This document shows positions 27,815 to 36,089 of a stretch of DNA of 64,000 bases, piece by piece (the first letter of the stretch is position 1; every line of letters starts with the position of its first letter). The notes beneath the pieces were generated by a model. That model was not told the DNA's origin. It made no database searches and saw nothing but the letters and a program-made list of their open reading frames with translations. The position numbers were made by a program, and so were the translations under genes. Origin of the DNA: an uncultured Bacteroides sp. (lineage in GTDB: Bacteria > Bacteroidota > Bacteroidia > Bacteroidales > Bacteroidaceae). The stretch covers positions 248,001-312,000 of the forward strand of contig CAMQVH010000001.1 in the NCBI GenBank assembly GCA_947038155.1. The letters run 5' to 3'.

Positions 27815-28084
27815 ATGGCCAAAGGACGAGACAAAAACCTGATAGAACTCCGTGATGAAGCCCTGTGCCGCCGTTACTATTACTGGACGGAGGTGCAGCG
27901 CCTACGTTTTGATGATGCCCTGAAAGTGTTGTCCCGCCAGGAGTTTTTCATTTCCGAGGAGCGGATCATGTCCATTATCCGGCGCAAGTGCCGGGAGCTG
28001 AAGGACCTGGAGGTGAAGCCCGTCCCGAAAGTGAAGAAGCCCCGCCTGACAGCCGTCCAGCTCTCGCTCTTTACGGGAGAATAA
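27815..28084 (+). CDS. Small phage protein, possible middle regulator
   Basis: An 89-residue, strongly basic protein (MAKGRDKNLIELRDEALCRRYYYWTE...). The segment FDDALKVLSRQEFFISEERIMSIIRRKC is compatible with an HTH whose second helix is ISEERIMSII. It has its own promoter and stands alone before the convergent minus-strand module; its end overlaps the last gene of that module by 14 bp. A transcription-activator role (like Mu Mor/C) is possible from position, not shown. Confidence 0.6.
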   Translation: MAKGRDKNLIELRDEALCRRYYYWTEVQRLRFDDALKVLSRQEFFISEERIMSIIRRKCRELKDLEVKPVPKVKKPRLTAVQLSLFTGE

Positions 28085-28544
28085 ACCTTGCCGCGCCTTC
28101 CTGCATGGCCGACTCGTCATGCAGCGTGAAGGAGTAAACCGTCTCGTACACCTTGATATTTCCGGGCATGGAATAGTCCCGGTTTTTCACCCTGACCAGC
28201 GGGCTGGCTTCTTCCGAACACTGGAAACCCTGGAGTATCCTGTACAGTTCCTTCGCCTTCAGCAGACGTTCTTTTGCTTTTTGATAGGTTCCGGAGGTGT
28301 AGTGGGTGTCATCGTAACAGTCGACGGCCAGGCGTATGGTAATGAGTGACTCGCTTTTCTGTACTCCGTATCCGAGGTCGTTCCAGTCCGATTCGGTATT
28401 TCCGATCAGCACACAGGGGAACGTGACCGGGTAGTGGTCCTCTTCCGCCCCCGCTTCAAGTTGCCCGTAATCCTCGTCTATGCAGGAGAGTTCCGGCATC
28501 ATTCCGGCGATGCGTTCCATGATCGCGATGAATATTTCTTCCAT
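28071..28544 (-). CDS. Phage structural protein, tail-terminator-like (gp37-type)
   Basis: A 157-residue protein at the end of the minus-strand head module. N-terminal MEEIFIAIMERIAGMMPE and the pattern FPCVLIGN...LITIRLAVDCYDD resemble minor tail/terminator proteins of Mu-like and other long-tailed phages (DUF1834/gp37 region). The assignment is mainly by position after the virion morphogenesis gene, with a 4-bp gap. Its C-terminal codons overlap convergently with the small plus-strand gene. Confidence 0.55.
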   Translation of the reverse strand: MEEIFIAIMERIAGMMPELSCIDEDYGQLEAGAEEDHYPVTFPCVLIGNTESDWNDLGYGVQKSESLITIRLAVDCYDDTHYTSGTYQKAKERLLKAKELYRILQGFQCSEEASPLVRVKNRDYSMPGNIKVYETVYSFTLHDESAMQEGAARFILP

Positions 28545-28548
28545 ATCC

Positions 28549-29181
28549 TTATAAGTTTAAAATGTTTCTGATTTCATTTTCTGTTTTTTTCGTTATCCTG
28601 TCGGACAGTTCTTTGCTTTCTCCGATGAACTGCCGTTGCGGTATTCGGATCCGGAGTTTTTTCTTTTTGGTGAGCGCCAGTCTTTTCCATTTCAGCGCCT
28701 CCGGGTTCTCCTGCGGTTCGTTACTTGCGGCAGAACCCTTCTTTTTGCCTTTTTTTTTGCCCGTAGCGGCTTTTTTAGCCTTGCCTGAAGCTTGGTAATA
28801 CTTCGCCCATGCAAAGCGCCGCATTTGCGGCGTAACGGTCGGATGCACTTCTCCTCCCCAGTTGTGGAGGGGTGCGTACATGAGGTCGTCTGCCACTCTC
28901 ACGCGGTAGTCCGCCGGCACGTACTTGACGGAGCTGAAGAGGTGGTTCCTTCCTGAGAGTAATGTCCCGTACTGTCCGGCCGCATCGGTCCGCCCTGAGG
29001 ACAGCCTTTTCGCTTTCGGCCACGGGTGTAGCCCTCCGTTTACGAAACCTTCCCGGCGGAAGTTGTCCTGGAAATGGTCCTTTGCCATTCGTCCGGCGAT
29101 GACCGGCATCTTCCGTTTCATCAGGTCATCCAACTCTTTGCGCTTGGCTTTTATCAGCTTTGAATATTCTTTTATGTCCAT
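28549..29181 (-). CDS. Phage virion morphogenesis (tail completion) protein
   Basis: A 210-residue protein resembling the phage virion morphogenesis family (Mu gpG / P2 gpS-like). Recognisable parts are the N-terminal helix, FRREGFVNGGLHPWPKAKR (~40-58), LLSGRNHLFSSV (~73-84), the YAPLHNWGGEV (~101-111) motif typical of the family, and a C-terminal PQRQFIGESKEL. A Lys-rich insertion (KKAATGKKKGKKKG) sits at ~135-150. It takes part in head-tail joining. It follows the MuF gene on the minus strand, with the immunity-like gene between them on the other strand. Confidence 0.8.
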   Translation of the reverse strand: MDIKEYSKLIKAKRKELDDLMKRKMPVIAGRMAKDHFQDNFRREGFVNGGLHPWPKAKRLSSGRTDAAGQYGTLLSGRNHLFSSVKYVPADYRVRVADDLMYAPLHNWGGEVHPTVTPQMRRFAWAKYYQASGKAKKAATGKKKGKKKGSAASNEPQENPEALKWKRLALTKKKKLRIRIPQRQFIGESKELSDRITKKTENEIRNILNL

Positions 29182-29208
29182 AAATGACTGATTTAAAAAA
29201 TAATTTTA

Positions 29209-29216
29209 TACTTTTG
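29209..29216 (+). promoter_or_regulatory. Promoter of the immunity-like gene
   Basis: TACTTTTG is a match to TAnnTTTG, 33 bp before ATG 29249, on the opposite strand to the surrounding head genes, giving this gene expression independent of the late module. Confidence 0.65.
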
Positions 29217-29248
29217 CAGACAAGGCGTTTTATGTGCCTTTTTGCGTT

Positions 29249-29497
29249 ATGAATATACCCGAACAAGTAAAGAACGAGGCCCGGTGGCTCATAGAACAGT
29301 ACGGCGATTCCTTCGATTACCTTGGTAATCATGAAGGGGCGGACTATTTTTTGTACAAGTTCCCTGAAGATGTAACGACCGGCTTCCCGTTTGTTTTCCG
29401 GTATGGTGACGGTCAGGTCATGACATACTCCGATTTTGAAGCCCTTGATCTCATCAACCTACTTATCAAAGATTTCGATGAAGTCGGTGTTGAATAG
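29249..29497 (+). CDS. Probable immunity protein of the MuF papain-like toxin
   Basis: An 82-residue acidic protein (MNIPEQVKNEARWLIEQYGDS..., ending DFDEVGVE), rich in Asp/Glu and aromatic residues, with a mixed helix then strand layout. It has its own promoter, is encoded against the direction of the head module and overlaps the 3' end of the MuF-toxin gene by 39 bp. A small acidic gene lying at the toxin end of a polymorphic toxin gene is the usual immunity arrangement. No known immunity family is recognised, so the role is inference from context. Confidence 0.6.
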   Translation: MNIPEQVKNEARWLIEQYGDSFDYLGNHEGADYFLYKFPEDVTTGFPFVFRYGDGQVMTYSDFEALDLINLLIKDFDEVGVE

Positions 29498-31003
29498 CTT
29501 GTTGTCTATTCTCATTATTCCCCTGCAATAATGCGGATTCGCCTGTCCACTTTCGCACAAGTATCTTACATCTTTCCATTCATTGACGGAACCTTTGGAA
29601 TTGTCATGCTGCGGTTCGATGTAACGCAATTCTCCATCGTTAAACCGTTGTAAGATCGTTGCATGTCCCCCTCCGGATTTCCATCCTATACTCAGCTCGT
29701 AAACTCCCTCATCCTTGCAGGTTTCTTCAAAAAATTCCCGATACCGTTTAGGAGTCATTTTCATATATTGTTTTGATGCCATCCAGCCGGTGATGCTCGT
29801 GTGTTTTGCTTGTGTGCCATCTATGTTTTTCCACACTTCCCACGCGTTTGTCCCCCTGCTCAGATAGTCCAGTTTGGATCCTGGCGTGTTACCCTTTGCT
29901 GTAATGTCAAACCCTTTTAATCTTAAGGCATAGGCTGGCGCACAAGTCTGGCAGTTGATTCCATATTGTCTGTCGGCAGGTTTGAAATCCGGATTCTTTG
30001 AGAATTTGTTTCCCTGTTTGTCCTGGTATAATCCTTGAGGGTCCGGGATGAATTGTTCCTTATGCTTCGGGTTGGCGTTCTGTTTGTCCGCTTCCTCTAC
30101 TGTCATGGGTTTCCCTTTGGTGATTCCAAGTGTTTTTTCCATTTGCAGGTTGTGTCTGGCTATGGCTTCTTTCTCTTCCAGTGTCAGGTTGTCCGGCATT
30201 TCCGCTATCATTTCCTTGATACGCAGTGTCAGTTTGTCCACTGTCTTCTTTGCTCCCCGGTGCGCATCCTTTTGATATGGATGCTTGTCCGAGAAAAGTT
30301 TTGCGTCCTTTCCCGGGTTGTTTTCCAGTCCGGGTTGCGGTTTGTTGTCCGGCCCGCTTCCCGGTACCGCTGTCGGCGCTTCATCCGTTGAGGAGAGCGT
30401 ACACTTGCAGTTCCACCGGTCCCCCGGCCTGTGTTCGTTCCAGAACGGATCATCGACGGGGCGTATGGTTCCCCAGAACACGCGGTGGTCCGCTCCCGGG
30501 TGTACGGATGTCGAGGGCATCCATTTGAGGTTCGGCAGGATATCCTTCTCCCGCTCGAACTGTCTCCAGTCGGCCGCCTGATGCGCCCGTATGACTGCCG
30601 TGTCGTATTCGGTACGCAGCCAGTGGACCATCTGGTGGTTCGCTATGGGCATGACAAGTTTCAGCCACTGTTCAAACGGCCTTAAATTGCCGTTTTCGTC
30701 CAGCAGCAGCGCCGCCATGTCATTTTGTGCCCGGTGTACCTTGAACGCGGCAAATACGGCGTTGTTCGCACGTATTTCGCGGTAGAAGTCATAATCCGGA
30801 TCATCGGCTTTCCGTGTCCCGAACCCCTTGTCGGTGGCGTTGTTCATCGTTTTCCACGTGGCCTCGAACAGGTTCTCCTCGATGTCGGTCATGGGATGGA
30901 ACTCCTTGCCGTATATGTTCTTCAGGGCTTTCTTCAATACCTCCTCATCAAAAGAGAACACGTTCTCCACCTGCTTGTTTTCCAACCGGTAGAGGTCGTT
31001 CAT
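29459..31003 (-). CDS. MuF minor head protein with C-terminal papain-like toxin domain
   Basis: A 514-residue protein. Residues ~90-210 are the MuF (SPP1 gp7/Mu gpF) head morphogenesis domain, with VHPGADHRVFWGTIRPVDDPFWNEHRPGDRWNCKC (~165-200, cited in part) as the typical end. After a proline-rich linker and helical region comes a papain-like toxin (Tox-PL) domain from ~340: NCQTC (350-354, catalytic Cys candidates), GGGHAT (catalytic His447) and EPQHD (~463-467, third residue). The protein would be packaged in the head and delivered with DNA. Start ATG overlaps the portal stop (ATGA). The immunity-like gene overlaps its 3' end. Confidence 0.85.
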   Translation of the reverse strand: MNDLYRLENKQVENVFSFDEEVLKKALKNIYGKEFHPMTDIEENLFEATWKTMNNATDKGFGTRKADDPDYDFYREIRANNAVFAAFKVHRAQNDMAALLLDENGNLRPFEQWLKLVMPIANHQMVHWLRTEYDTAVIRAHQAADWRQFEREKDILPNLKWMPSTSVHPGADHRVFWGTIRPVDDPFWNEHRPGDRWNCKCTLSSTDEAPTAVPGSGPDNKPQPGLENNPGKDAKLFSDKHPYQKDAHRGAKKTVDKLTLRIKEMIAEMPDNLTLEEKEAIARHNLQMEKTLGITKGKPMTVEEADKQNANPKHKEQFIPDPQGLYQDKQGNKFSKNPDFKPADRQYGINCQTCAPAYALRLKGFDITAKGNTPGSKLDYLSRGTNAWEVWKNIDGTQAKHTSITGWMASKQYMKMTPKRYREFFEETCKDEGVYELSIGWKSGGGHATILQRFNDGELRYIEPQHDNSKGSVNEWKDVRYLCESGQANPHYCRGIMRIDNKLFNTDFIEIFDK

Positions 31004-32379
31004 CACCACTCTAAAGCTGCCCCGTCTTTCCCCGGGGCTTTCGCGAAAAAACGTTTCAGCCAGTTATACGCGTTTTTAAGGGCGTTTTTCTTCTCTTTGG
31101 GAGCTTCTTTGCCGGTTTCCGGTATCTCCTCCTCTTCATCCTCCCGTTCCCCGGTGGTTGCCGCTTTCTCTTTCGCCTTCTGTATTCCGGCCGCTCCGGC
31201 TTCCTGCCGTTTTTTCAGTTCGTTGTAGTCTGCCGGCTTCTCGATCCCGAATTCCTCGTACAGATAATCGTCTCCCACCGGCAGGCCGAAGTTCGTACGC
31301 AGCTGGGTGAGGATGCTCATCTTCTTCTCCGGTTCGATGACTTTCTTTTCCGGGTAGCAGAACTCGCCGCCGGTGGTGTCTATCCCGAGCATGGCGAATA
31401 TGTCGGTCATGTTGTAGTTGAGCACGTCCAGGATGTCCTGCCGATCCGCCAGCGTGACCTTCTCCTCCACGTCCTTGTGGACGGTTCCGAGTGCCTGTGT
31501 TCCCTTGTCCGATGCCTCGGTGGTGAGCGTGTTCCCGAGGAACAGTTTCGATATCTCGCTGTTGCACCGTTCGCAGAGCTTGTCATACAGGTCGGAGCTT
31601 CCGGTCTTGTTCGCCGCTTCCCTGAGTTCCATCATTGTTTCCTGGGCGTGCACGAATACCGACATGCTTCCGGTACTTTCCGCATCCGCCAGCGCCCTCT
31701 GCCGTGCCTCGTCGTCATCCGTGGGATATGTGTATTCCCGGATAGGTGCGCCGAACACTTCCGCGAACTGCGCCCAGTCCGCCACGTCGTTCCGCTTGTA
31801 TATCACCCATACGGCCGCCTTTGCGAGCATTCCGAGCTCTTCAGGTTCCCCGATGAAGAGCAGGTCGGGGTATTCGTCCCAGGATGTTCCGGTGGTGTCC
31901 GTCTGGTGGCGCAGTATGAGCCTGCGCACCGGATCCACATGCTTGCGCGGTATCCGGTCGTAGTTTACCCATTCCCCTTTGCGGTAGAACTGCACGAGCG
32001 TGAACCCCCAGAATTTCGCGTCCAGGATGTCGCCTATGAGGCGCCGGAACCACGGGGAGCGTATCTGTTCGTTTACCGCCTTGTCCGGCTTTCCGTTACG
32101 TCTGAACTCGATGACGGAGGAGAGCACGGCGTTTTTCCGTTTCTCGATGACACTTGTCAGGTGCGTGTCCATGAGAATGTCCTCATACAGGTCGTATAAT
32201 CTGAACCTTCTGGAGTAATCCACGTTCTCGAAGGCCCGTATGGCCAGCATATAGTCCGCTATGTCTATGCCGAAGCGTTTGGGCTGTGTCAGTATGATGG
32301 TTGCGGGTCCTTTCTGCCCGGGCCTCGGCAGGTTTCCGCTTTTGGTTATCTTTCCGGCCCTTTTCTGTCTTTTGCTCAT
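31003..32379 (-). CDS. Phage portal protein (DUF935, Mu gp29-like)
   Basis: A 458-residue portal of the DUF935 family that forms the dodecameric DNA-entry ring. Recognised segments: YSRRFRLYDLYEDILMDTHLTSVIEKRK (N-terminal core, in parts), FWGFTLVQFYRKGEW (~125-139), NYDRIPRKHVDP, and ISKLFLGNTLTTEASDKGTQALG (~273-295), a strong DUF935 signature. The C-terminal ~70 residues are charged, with a Lys/Glu-rich tail. It lies between DUF1320 and MuF genes, as in Mu. The stop overlaps the start of MuF. Confidence 0.92.
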   Translation of the reverse strand: MSKRQKRAGKITKSGNLPRPGQKGPATIILTQPKRFGIDIADYMLAIRAFENVDYSRRFRLYDLYEDILMDTHLTSVIEKRKNAVLSSVIEFRRNGKPDKAVNEQIRSPWFRRLIGDILDAKFWGFTLVQFYRKGEWVNYDRIPRKHVDPVRRLILRHQTDTTGTSWDEYPDLLFIGEPEELGMLAKAAVWVIYKRNDVADWAQFAEVFGAPIREYTYPTDDDEARQRALADAESTGSMSVFVHAQETMMELREAANKTGSSDLYDKLCERCNSEISKLFLGNTLTTEASDKGTQALGTVHKDVEEKVTLADRQDILDVLNYNMTDIFAMLGIDTTGGEFCYPEKKVIEPEKKMSILTQLRTNFGLPVGDDYLYEEFGIEKPADYNELKKRQEAGAAGIQKAKEKAATTGEREDEEEEIPETGKEAPKEKKNALKNAYNWLKRFFAKAPGKDGAALEW

Positions 32380-32380
32380 G

Positions 32381-32806
32381 TTACCAGTGGTTTACACGTT
32401 TACGGTTGCTTTTGATAAGGAAATTTGATTTTGCCGCCCTTGTCTTTTCGGGCAGCAGTGGCAGCCCGTCCACGGATATCTCCTTGGCCGCTACCGCCTT
32501 GAGCCATTCGACGGCCCTCTCGTAGCGTTCCTTGCGGATTCCCCTTATGTTCTGCGGGTTGTGTATGCTGACGATGTGGTAGATGGCTATGTCTATGGCC
32601 ATCATCAGTACGAGCTGGCTCCGTCCGTCTCCGGTCTGGGTGAATATCCTGTCACAGTCATAGCGCTTGGAGAGGTAACACCGCATCTCTTCGATGGCGC
32701 GGTCCTCGCATATCTCCACGATGGCGTCGTCCTTCCTCGTGGTGGCCTCCAGTATGTCCCGGTGCATGCTCGCGTCGTAATCTGAAAGTTCTATAAATTT
32801 GCTCAT
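32381..32806 (-). CDS. DUF1320 family head-tail protein (Mu gp36-like)
   Basis: A 141-residue protein matching the DUF1320 pattern: early ELSDYDASMHRDILEATTRKDDAIVEICEDRAIEEMRCYLSKRYD (~7-50, in parts) followed by a long helix (VLMMAIDIAIYHIVSIHN) and RYERAVEWLKAVAAKEISVDGLPLLP. The family is thought to act in head-tail connection. Here it lies between terminase and portal genes, 1 bp from the portal. Confidence 0.8.
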   Translation of the reverse strand: MSKFIELSDYDASMHRDILEATTRKDDAIVEICEDRAIEEMRCYLSKRYDCDRIFTQTGDGRSQLVLMMAIDIAIYHIVSIHNPQNIRGIRKERYERAVEWLKAVAAKEISVDGLPLLPEKTRAAKSNFLIKSNRKRVNHW

Positions 32807-32824
32807 TTGGTAAAGTATTAAAGT

Positions 32825-34393
32825 TTACAGTCTGTACTTGTTGTGCGCCCGCATCTTCCTTGTGGAGATGACGGCCGGCTTTTCGGTCTGGTGCGCCTTG
32901 CGGTCTATGATGCGGTTTCCCCCCTCCACGCAGTCGGGCCCGTCGGCCGGATACGTCAGCATGAGGTTGAAGAGGCTGAACTGGTCGGTGAGCAGCTTCA
33001 TGTGCGGGTTGTCCTTTTCCGCCTCGTTGAAGATGAGGTTCCCTTCGCTGTTGAGGGGTTCCAGGTTCGTCTCGATACGTGTGGCCTTGTCCGTTTTCTT
33101 CTCCTCGTCCCCCTGGATGTAGAGGGATATCTTCCTTTGCCGGCGTATGCGCCTGATGATGGGCTGGAACACCTGCTGAAAAAAAGGGTCCTGCAACTTG
33201 TTGTTCTCCATGTAGCAGTACACGTTCGTTTTCCCGTTCACGAATTCCAGCAGTCTGATGTACCATTCGATAAACGTGGCGTTTGTCTCCCTTCCGAGGA
33301 ACCCCTTGATGACGTAGAGCTTTCCGGCCAGTTTGCCGAGCAGGAACACCGCCTTCGTGGAGCTCTTCTTCGTCTTGTTCTCGCCGGGTGCGGGGTCACC
33401 GTAGATGACCAGAAACTTGAATTTCGAGAGCGCCGGCACTTTTCCGTAGATGATGTCCTTGAATATCTCTCCCTCGGCTACCGGGTTGTTGAAGAATTCC
33501 TTCTGCCGTGCCGCCGCGCTGACCAGTGAGAGGAAGAGGTCTATATCCTCTTCCGAGTTTTTCTGCGGCCACACAGAGACCCCGTTCCTGTCGCGTATGT
33601 TGATGATGTCCACGTGCCCGATGCCCTTTTCCTTCAGTTCCGTGGCCTTTTCAATGGCCCTTTTTATGCAGCAGTCCGCTGCGATGATGTTCCCGTTGAA
33701 GAGTATGCGGTAGTTTCCCGATACGGACATGGTCGGTATCAGGGCTTCCTCCAGCCATTTCCATTTTATCTTGATACGTTCCGGGTTCCGGCATTCCTCG
33801 TCGGTATCGATATCGTCCACCAGGATGAAGTCCGGCCGGAAGTTCTTGTTACGGGTACCGCGCGGTGACTGCCCGGCCCCGATGGCCCGGAAAGAACATC
33901 CCGCCATGATGGTAAATTCCCCTGTTTCCCAATATCCGGGTTTCTTCTGCATCCCGTAGTCCTGGATGATTCTCTGGTTTTCCTCGAAGTTGGCCATGAA
34001 AGGAAGCAGGAGCCTTTGGGCGTTGTCCTGCGAGTTGGAGATCAGCAGTACGTTGCGTACTTTTCCTGTAATTGCCAGTTTTGAGATTTCCATCATGGAC
34101 CGTGCGGACTTCGCCAGCTCCCGCGACCATGCGCGTACCTCGTACCACCGGTTGTTCCTTGCCAACCTTCTGGTGGCTTTCTTGTGGAAGTCCGCCGCCT
34201 CGCATGAATAGTACATGGCGAAGTAATACCGGAACCACTCCTCGTCATCCTTTTCGAGCCTTTCCCTGCGTGCGCGTATTTCCGCTTCCGTGTCCGAGGG
34301 GTTGATGTCCGAATTCTCGCGTATGGATGCGATCAGTTCCTCCCATTCGACAAGTGCCGTGCGGTCCTGCGGTGTAAGTCTTTTCTTTGCCAT
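32825..34393 (-). CDS. terL: Terminase large subunit
   Basis: A 522-residue packaging ATPase-nuclease. A Walker A-like region is seen at VRAWSRELAKSARSM (~86-100), Walker B at FILVDDIDTDEE (~190-201), and a C-terminal RNase H-like nuclease at VIYGDPAPGENK (~335-346) with further acidic residues (YMENNKLQD, ~395). The motif order is that of Mu-like/T4-like TerL. It would package by headful with host DNA adjoining both ends, as in Mu. It is preceded by terS after 2 bp and is part of the minus-strand unit. Confidence 0.92.
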   Translation of the reverse strand: MAKKRLTPQDRTALVEWEELIASIRENSDINPSDTEAEIRARRERLEKDDEEWFRYYFAMYYSCEAADFHKKATRRLARNNRWYEVRAWSRELAKSARSMMEISKLAITGKVRNVLLISNSQDNAQRLLLPFMANFEENQRIIQDYGMQKKPGYWETGEFTIMAGCSFRAIGAGQSPRGTRNKNFRPDFILVDDIDTDEECRNPERIKIKWKWLEEALIPTMSVSGNYRILFNGNIIAADCCIKRAIEKATELKEKGIGHVDIINIRDRNGVSVWPQKNSEEDIDLFLSLVSAAARQKEFFNNPVAEGEIFKDIIYGKVPALSKFKFLVIYGDPAPGENKTKKSSTKAVFLLGKLAGKLYVIKGFLGRETNATFIEWYIRLLEFVNGKTNVYCYMENNKLQDPFFQQVFQPIIRRIRRQRKISLYIQGDEEKKTDKATRIETNLEPLNSEGNLIFNEAEKDNPHMKLLTDQFSLFNLMLTYPADGPDCVEGGNRIIDRKAHQTEKPAVISTRKMRAHNKYRL

Positions 34394-34395
34394 GG

Positions 34396-34842
34396 TTATG
34401 AGACTTTTGATTTTACGAACGCGTCAAGCAGCGGCGTCACTTCTTTCGCCTGCGTGGGGTCGGACGCGCGCAGCCATTTAAGCAGGTCGGAGAATACGGA
34501 TATGATGTCCGAGAGCCCGACTTCCGTCTCCATCTTCTTGATGGCGTTCGACAGTTTGGATATGGTGTCGGCTTCGGCTGTGTTCGGGAAGCGTTCCCCC
34601 GCCGGTCTGGCCATGATGGCGTTGTTGAGCTCGGCCAGCTGGCGGTACAGGCTTTTCAGTTGTTCCTCGCGTGTGATGGTGATGGATGTCTTGAGCATCT
34701 CCCATCCGTTCTTGCCTATCCAGTTGTTCACCGTGATGCGTGACACCCCCACGCGTTCGGCTATCTCCTGCTGCGTGAGGTTCTCTTTCAGGTAGAGCGT
34801 CTTCGCCCATTCCCTTTTTTGCTGCATGCTTAGTTCGGTCAT
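34396..34842 (-). CDS. terS: Terminase small subunit (DUF1804-like, HTH)
   Basis: A 148-residue protein with an N-terminal HTH (LKENLTQQEIAERVGVSRITVNNWIGKNGW, in parts, ~15-45) and a C-terminal helical oligomerisation region. This is like DUF1804 proteins that precede Mu-like terminases and bind packaging sites. I use ATG 34842 (MTELSMQQKREWAK), which has a strong ribosome-binding site (GGAGGA on the minus strand); an upstream in-frame start at 34914 would begin in the divergent promoter region. First gene of the minus-strand module. Confidence 0.8.
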   Translation of the reverse strand: MTELSMQQKREWAKTLYLKENLTQQEIAERVGVSRITVNNWIGKNGWEMLKTSITITREEQLKSLYRQLAELNNAIMARPAGERFPNTAEADTISKLSNAIKKMETEVGLSDIISVFSDLLKWLRASDPTQAKEVTPLLDAFVKSKVS

Positions 34843-35040
34843 ATTTCCTCCTTTTTTACGTGCAAAATTGATAAGGAAAAGGGGCGGAAAAAAACGCGTG
34901 CCGCATGATGACACTTTAAAACTTCATGACAGCGTTTTAAACTGAGTGTGATGAATATGCGGTTTGAAAAACGGCTTTAATCCCCCTAATTTCGCACCGT
35001 GAACTTCGCGGGGAACACCCGCCTAAAAGACTATATAAGC
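34843..35040. promoter_or_regulatory. Divergent late promoter region
   Basis: This 198-bp gap separates the leftward terminase module from the rightward capsid/tail module. It contains paired TTTTAAA-like sequences (34916 and 34937), a GAGTGTGATGAAT stretch, and a hairpin-like GAACTTCGCGGGGAACACCCGCC near 35000-35030. No clear TAnnTTTG is seen, so activator-dependent late promoters are likely. Confidence 0.5.
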
Positions 35041-36075
35041 ATGAAAAAGTTTTTCAACATCATACCCGGGGAAGACGCCTGTTGTATCCTCCTTTACGGT
35101 GACATCGGTGATTATGACGGCAATGTGCGCAGCGGGGATATCGCCCGCGAGCTTCTGGAGGCCGAGGCCTTGTCCGGCAGGATTGACGTTCGTATCAACA
35201 GCAACGGCGGCGAGGTGTATGCGGGCATCGCCATTTTCAACGCCCTGAAAAACAGCAAGGCTGACATCACCATTTACGTGGACGGCATCGCTGCCAGCAT
35301 GGCCTCCGTCATTGCCCTTTGCGGCAAGCCGGTGCAGATGAGCCGTTATGCCCGTCTGATGCTCCACAGTGTCCAGGGAGGCTGTTACGGCAACAAGGAG
35401 GAAATGCGGGGGTGCATCCGCGAGATCGAATCGCTGGAGGACACCCTTTGCGAGATGTATGCCGCCCGCATGGGAAAGGACAAGGAGGAAATCCGCTCGT
35501 TGTATTTCGACGGCAAGGACCACTGGCTGCGTGCCGATGAAGCGCTGGCGCTTGGCCTTATTGACGGTATCTATGATGCCGCCCCCCTTCCGGAGGACAG
35601 TACCCCTGAACAGGTATTCCAAATATTCAATAACCGGCTGCACAAGCCACAAAACAAGAGTAACATGAATTTAGACGAACTGAAGAAACGTCCGCGGTTC
35701 AAGAACTGCGTGACAGATGACGATTTTCTCCGTGAAGTCGGGCTTCTGGAAACGGAAGCCGGGAAAGTTCCGGGCCTTGATGCCGAAGTCACCCGCCTGA
35801 AGGGTGAGCTGAAGGAGTTCCGGGACAAGGCGGATGCGGATGAAGCCGCCGCCCGTAAGAAACTGCTTGATGACGCGGAGAATGACGGGCGTATCGACGC
35901 CACCACCCGCCCCATCTATGAGAACCTTTTGTCCAAGGACCGTGAAAACGGGGAAAAGGCGCTGGAGAAACTCTCCCCGAAACGTAAAGTCATGACCGAC
36001 CTGCGTGTGAACCCGACAAATGAAAGTCCCTGGAACAAGCGCATGACCGAGATTAAGGACAAGTTGAAACATTAA
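35041..36075 (+). CDS. ClpP-like prohead protease fused to scaffold domain
   Basis: A 344-residue protein. Residues ~1-200 are a ClpP/S49-type serine protease: INSNGGEVYAGIAIFNAL (~57-74), DGIAASMASVIALCG (Ser nucleophile in IAASMAS, ~92-98), ARLMLHSVQGGCYG (His ~115). The C-terminal region (~205-344) is a charged coiled coil beginning MNLDELKKRPRF, a scaffold-type sequence that could also be made from the internal ATG at 35665. It processes capsid precursors and scaffolds the prohead, as Mu gpI/gpZ do. Start ATG 35041 is chosen over a GTG at 34999. Confidence 0.85.
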   Translation: MKKFFNIIPGEDACCILLYGDIGDYDGNVRSGDIARELLEAEALSGRIDVRINSNGGEVYAGIAIFNALKNSKADITIYVDGIAASMASVIALCGKPVQMSRYARLMLHSVQGGCYGNKEEMRGCIREIESLEDTLCEMYAARMGKDKEEIRSLYFDGKDHWLRADEALALGLIDGIYDAAPLPEDSTPEQVFQIFNNRLHKPQNKSNMNLDELKKRPRFKNCVTDDDFLREVGLLETEAGKVPGLDAEVTRLKGELKEFRDKADADEAAARKKLLDDAENDGRIDATTRPIYENLLSKDRENGEKALEKLSPKRKVMTDLRVNPTNESPWNKRMTEIKDKLKH

Positions 36076-36089
36076 TAAAAATATTTGCT

